A stretch of 8,706 nt of DNA from Nitrospirota bacterium. Its GTDB lineage: Bacteria > Nitrospirota > UBA9217. Where the stretch lies: NCBI GenBank assembly GCA_021788515.1, contig JAJYKN010000028.1:1-8706 (forward strand). Direction: 5' to 3'. Under the pieces are notes generated by a model. That model was not told where the DNA came from and searched no databases. It saw only the letters and a program-made list of their open reading frames with translations. Made by a program: the position numbers and the translations under genes. This document shows positions 5,926 to 8,706 of the stretch, in pieces (positions within the stretch are counted from its first letter, which is position 1; every line of letters starts with the position of its first letter).

Positions 5926-7701
5926 ATGTTTTCCGATGATATCATAAGCCGCGTCAGGGACAGCGTCGATATCGTTGATTTCATCTCCGGGTATGTTACC
6001 CTCAAGAAGACGGGCAAGAACCACACCGGGCTCTGCCCGTTTCACGCTGAGAAAACTCCGTCGTTCTCCGTGAACCCGGATAAGCAGATTTTTCATTGCT
6101 TCGGGTGCGGGGCCGGCGGCGACGTGTTCAAGTTTGTTGAGCTGCAGGAGGGGCTGAATTTCCCCGAGGCAGTAAAGAAGTTTGCGGAGCGTTCCGGCAT
6201 AGCGCTGCCTGCGGACAGCAGGTCGCGGGGAGAGGACAAAAAGAATGTCGAGGAGCGCATGGCGCTCCTCAAGGCCGCGGGTGAGGCGGCGACCTACTAT
6301 CAGAAAGAACTCGAAGGGCCCGCGGGAAGCGCCGCCCGGGCGTACCTGGCCAAGCGCGGCGTAAGCGACGTCACCATAAAAAACTTCCGGCTTGGCTATT
6401 CCCGGCCGGAGTGGGACGGCCTGTTCAAACATTTAAAGCAGAAGGGCTACACGCCGGCCCAGCTGGAAAAGGCCGGGCTCGTGGTCAAGCGAAGCGAGGG
6501 CGAGGGCCACTACGACCGGTTCCGGGGCAGGATCATGTTCCCGATCGTGGATATTGCCGGCAACATCATCGCTTTCGGCGGCAGGGTGATGGACGACTCG
6601 CTGCCGAAGTATTTGAACTCGTCGGAGACGCCGCTGTACAGCAAGAGCAACACGCTCTACTGTCTGGACGCGGCCAAGGACGCGGGACGCAAGCAGGGAT
6701 ATTTCATCATCGTCGAGGGGTACCTCGATGCGCTTGCCTGCCACCAGTACGGCGTGCGCAATGCGGTCGCGACGCTCGGCACGGCGCTGACCGAAGGGCA
6801 CTTGCGACTCATGCGGCGGTTTGCCGACAAGCTCGTCCTGATCTTCGACCCCGATCCCGCGGGCGTGAAAGCCTCGCTCCGGGGATTCGACCTCTTTGTT
6901 GCGAGCGGGATGAAGGTAAACGTGGTCTCGCTTCCGGACAACGACGATCCGGATACGTTCCTGCAGAAGCACGGTCAGGAAGCCTTTGCAGCGCGCTTGC
7001 GCCAATCGATGAAGTTCATGGACTTTGTGCTGGCCCAGGTGGTGCCCAAGGGCCATGCGGCTTCGATCGATGAAAAAGTCGAGAAGGCGCAGGAGATGCT
7101 CGGGTTTATCGCCAGGCTTGCGAGCGGAATCGAGCGGGACTACTACCTGAAAAGAACGGCCGAGGCCCTGGACCTCGATGAAACCGTGCTGAGGCAGGAA
7201 ATGCCGAAGCAGGCAAAACGTCCGGGATCGGCGGCCGGGGCAATGACACCGGCCCCGTCTCGCGGCCATCGACCCCGGGCCGAGGAGATCCTGGTCCACC
7301 TCATGCTCAAGGATGAAACGATTGCGCGGAACCTGCAGTCGCAGATCAAGCCCCAGGATTTTACCGACCCGCTGTTCCGGCGCATGGTCCAGCGGATCTT
7401 CGATGTGCTGGCCGCGACCGGGTCTCTCGATTCCCGGGCACTGATGCAGGACGGGGACGAGGAGTTGAACGGGCTGCTGTCCCACTACGCAGTGCTTGAG
7501 ATGGAGTACGACGATCCCGAGAAGCACTGCCAGGACTGCGTAGAGATGATCAAGCAGCAGGACCCGGAGAAGCAGATGAAGCAGATCGTGAAGTCGCTCA
7601 AGGCGGCAGAGGAAGAGGGCAACGACGTGGAGTACAAGCGGCTCCTCGAGATCCAGCAGCAGCTGTGCAGGCGGCCGGGTCGCCGCATTCCGGGGCTGTA
7701 A
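5926..7701 (+). CDS. dnaG: DNA primase
   Basis: DnaG makes the RNA primers for lagging-strand synthesis and for replication start, working with the replicative helicase DnaB. The 591-residue protein has the full bacterial layout. The N-terminal CHC2 zinc-binding domain uses Cys37, His40, Cys58 and Cys61 (CPFH and CFGC). The RNA polymerase domain includes the conserved KYLNS and the TOPRIM fold with VEGYLD (catalytic Glu264) and Asp308-x-Asp310. A low-complexity Pro/Ala/Gly linker lies at about 425-450, followed by the C-terminal helical DnaB-binding region (about 451-591). The TOPRIM acidic motif reads FDPDPAG, where many primases have FDGDxAG; the metal-binding aspartates are intact. The ATG at 5926 is one base after the mutS2 stop, with GAGG at 5915-5918 inside the mutS2 end as ribosome binding site, so translation is probably coupled. 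rpoD follows after 93 bases. Confidence 0.97.
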   Translation: MFSDDIISRVRDSVDIVDFISGYVTLKKTGKNHTGLCPFHAEKTPSFSVNPDKQIFHCFGCGAGGDVFKFVELQEGLNFPEAVKKFAERSGIALPADSRSRGEDKKNVEERMALLKAAGEAATYYQKELEGPAGSAARAYLAKRGVSDVTIKNFRLGYSRPEWDGLFKHLKQKGYTPAQLEKAGLVVKRSEGEGHYDRFRGRIMFPIVDIAGNIIAFGGRVMDDSLPKYLNSSETPLYSKSNTLYCLDAAKDAGRKQGYFIIVEGYLDALACHQYGVRNAVATLGTALTEGHLRLMRRFADKLVLIFDPDPAGVKASLRGFDLFVASGMKVNVVSLPDNDDPDTFLQKHGQEAFAARLRQSMKFMDFVLAQVVPKGHAASIDEKVEKAQEMLGFIARLASGIERDYYLKRTAEALDLDETVLRQEMPKQAKRPGSAAGAMTPAPSRGHRPRAEEILVHLMLKDETIARNLQSQIKPQDFTDPLFRRMVQRIFDVLAATGSLDSRALMQDGDEELNGLLSHYAVLEMEYDDPEKHCQDCVEMIKQQDPEKQMKQIVKSLKAAEEEGNDVEYKRLLEIQQQLCRRPGRRIPGL

Positions 7702-7756
7702 GAACAGATACGACAAGACGCGGAGCAGCAAGCGTTCGAGCATTCAAAATCGTGAT

Positions 7757-7769
7757 GGCGTGGAACGCC
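7757..7769 (+). other. Small hairpin in the dnaG-rpoD spacer
   Basis: GGCGT (7757-7761) pairs with ACGCC (7765-7769) around a three-base loop, nine bases before the rpoD ribosome binding site. No T-run follows, so it is not an intrinsic terminator. In E. coli the dnaG-rpoD spacer is cut by an RNase so that more sigma factor than primase is made. A similar role here is only an inference, and a stem this short could occur by chance. Confidence 0.25.
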
Positions 7770-7777
7770 GCTCACAC

Positions 7778-7785
7778 AAAAGGAG
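7778..7785 (+). promoter_or_regulatory. Ribosome binding site of rpoD
   Basis: AAAAGGAG lies nine bases before the ATG at 7795. It is one of the best Shine-Dalgarno matches in the window and supports that start. No obvious promoter is seen in the 93-base spacer after dnaG, so rpoD is probably read through from upstream. Confidence 0.8.
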
Positions 7786-7794
7786 CACCAGAGT

Positions 7795-8706
7795 ATGTCA
7801 AAGCGGGGCAAAGCAGGAGATCCTAAAAAACCGGGCGCGGCTGGAAAAGAACGGAACTACGTTCCCTTCGAAGAAGCGAACGAGACGATACCGCACGAAG
7901 ACGTTTCCACGGAACAGTTGGACAGCATCATCTCCCTGTTCGGGGACGGCGAAATGGACATGGATATCGCCGATTCGCGGCACGACGGCAAGGCGCGCCA
8001 GCCTGCTGAAGACGAACTGGAAGAGGGCGTTGAGTCGGAGGACGTGAGCTTAGACGATGCCGCCGAGGAGGATGTCGAGGAGGAAGAGGTCGAGGTTGGC
8101 GTGGGCAAGACCGACGACCCCGTCCGCCTCTACTTGAAGGAAATGGGCACCGTGCCCCTCCTCTCGAAGGAGGGCGAGGTGGCGATCGCGAAGCGGATCG
8201 AGGAAGGCAAGCGCGAGGCTGCCCAGATCCTTTACAGCCTTCCCTTTGCGCTCCAGGATGTGCGCGATCTCGGCGACAAGCTGCGGAAGGGAAAGATCAG
8301 CATCAACGAGATCGTGCATGCCGGCGACGACGATTTCGAGGAACTCCAGAGCCAGAACGAGGAGGAGCTCCATGCACGGGTGATCAAGCTTATTACCGAG
8401 GTCGAGCGCTACAGCAAGGAGCTCAACACGCTGACGAACCACGTCATGAGCAGCCGGTGCACCGAGGCCCGCAAGAAGACCCTCCGGGAGAAGATGCAGA
8501 CGACGCGGTATGCACTCTTCGGCAAATTGGAGGCGCTGAACATTCACTGCCGACAGACCGATCGGCTGGTCATGAAAGTGCGCGAGATGGTGAGCGAAGT
8601 GCTGCTCTCCGAACGCGAAGTCCATGGGCTCGAGCGCAAGTCGGGCATGACCATCGTCGAGCTTAAGGACATTTTCAAGAAGATGCGGCTGGGAGAGCGC
8701 GAGCTC
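7795..8706 (+). CDS. rpoD: Primary sigma factor RpoD, 5' part (cut by window end)
   Basis: This is the housekeeping sigma-70 factor, which directs RNA polymerase to most promoters. The reading frame is open from ATG 7795 to the last base, giving the first 304 residues. Visible parts are a Lys/Gly-rich start (1-20); region 1.1 (about 21-60, VPFEEANETIPHEDVSTEQLDS resembling the usual start of that region); a strongly acidic linker (about 68-104); and region 1.2 (about 107-140, with DPVRLYLKEMGTVPLLS), the part that meets the promoter discriminator. From about 141 onward comes a charged, helical stretch matching the non-conserved region that separates 1.2 from 2 in proteobacterial-type primary sigmas. 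Regions 2 to 4, which bind -10 and -35 elements, lie beyond the window. Presence of region 1.1 and position after dnaG identify it as the primary sigma, not an alternative one. Confidence 0.95.
   Translation, partial: MSKRGKAGDPKKPGAAGKERNYVPFEEANETIPHEDVSTEQLDSIISLFGDGEMDMDIADSRHDGKARQPAEDELEEGVESEDVSLDDAAEEDVEEEEVEVGVGKTDDPVRLYLKEMGTVPLLSKEGEVAIAKRIEEGKREAAQILYSLPFALQDVRDLGDKLRKGKISINEIVHAGDDDFEELQSQNEEELHARVIKLITEVERYSKELNTLTNHVMSSRCTEARKKTLREKMQTTRYALFGKLEALNIHCRQTDRLVMKVREMVSEVLLSEREVHGLERKSGMTIVELKDIFKKMRLGEREL

Noticed and set aside
6433..7743. 436-codon minus-strand open frame opposite dnaG
   Set aside because: Arg/Leu/His-rich with no recognisable domain; it is the shadow of dnaG.
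8029..8100. GAG/GAC-rich, repeat-like stretch
   Set aside because: It simply encodes the acidic linker between regions 1.1 and 1.2 of RpoD and is not a DNA repeat element.

Overview
The window is a G+C-rich stretch of bacterial chromosome carrying housekeeping genes, all on the + strand and densely packed. The gene families, the order rpsU-yqeY-mutS2-dnaG-rpoD, and a primary sigma factor with a long region between 1.2 and 2 suggest a Gram-negative lineage of the Desulfobacterota/Desulfuromonadota or Nitrospirota kind. That placement is an inference from gene order and protein character, not from a search.

Layout. Positions 1-36 hold a strong hairpin plus U-tract that ends an unseen upstream gene. 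Positions 89-2384 hold argC and argJ, two steps of arginine biosynthesis, with a 37-base spacer and a good Shine-Dalgarno site before argJ. Positions 2385-2615 are non-coding and hold the clearest promoter in the window (TTGACT, 17 bases, TAATTT) and a roughly 120-base leader that can fold. rpsU (ribosomal protein bS21, GTG start) and yqeY (GatB/YqeY-like protein) follow and end at a textbook intrinsic terminator at 3392-3429. Then come mutS2, dnaG (one base after mutS2) and the first 304 codons of rpoD, which runs off the window end.

How the genes fit together. The right two thirds is a version of the macromolecular synthesis operon (rpsU-dnaG-rpoD in E. coli), which links initiation of translation, replication and transcription. 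Here yqeY and mutS2 lie between rpsU and dnaG. The terminator after yqeY divides the cluster into a short, probably highly expressed rpsU-yqeY unit and a mutS2-dnaG-rpoD unit. argCJ looks like a separate metabolic unit placed upstream.

I found no mobile element, CRISPR array, tRNA, rRNA, phage gene or defence system, and no candidate for a wholly new system. The points most worth a second look are regulatory (the rpsU leader, and the terminator inside the cluster) and one protein detail (a degenerate LDLR motif in the MutS2 Smr domain).
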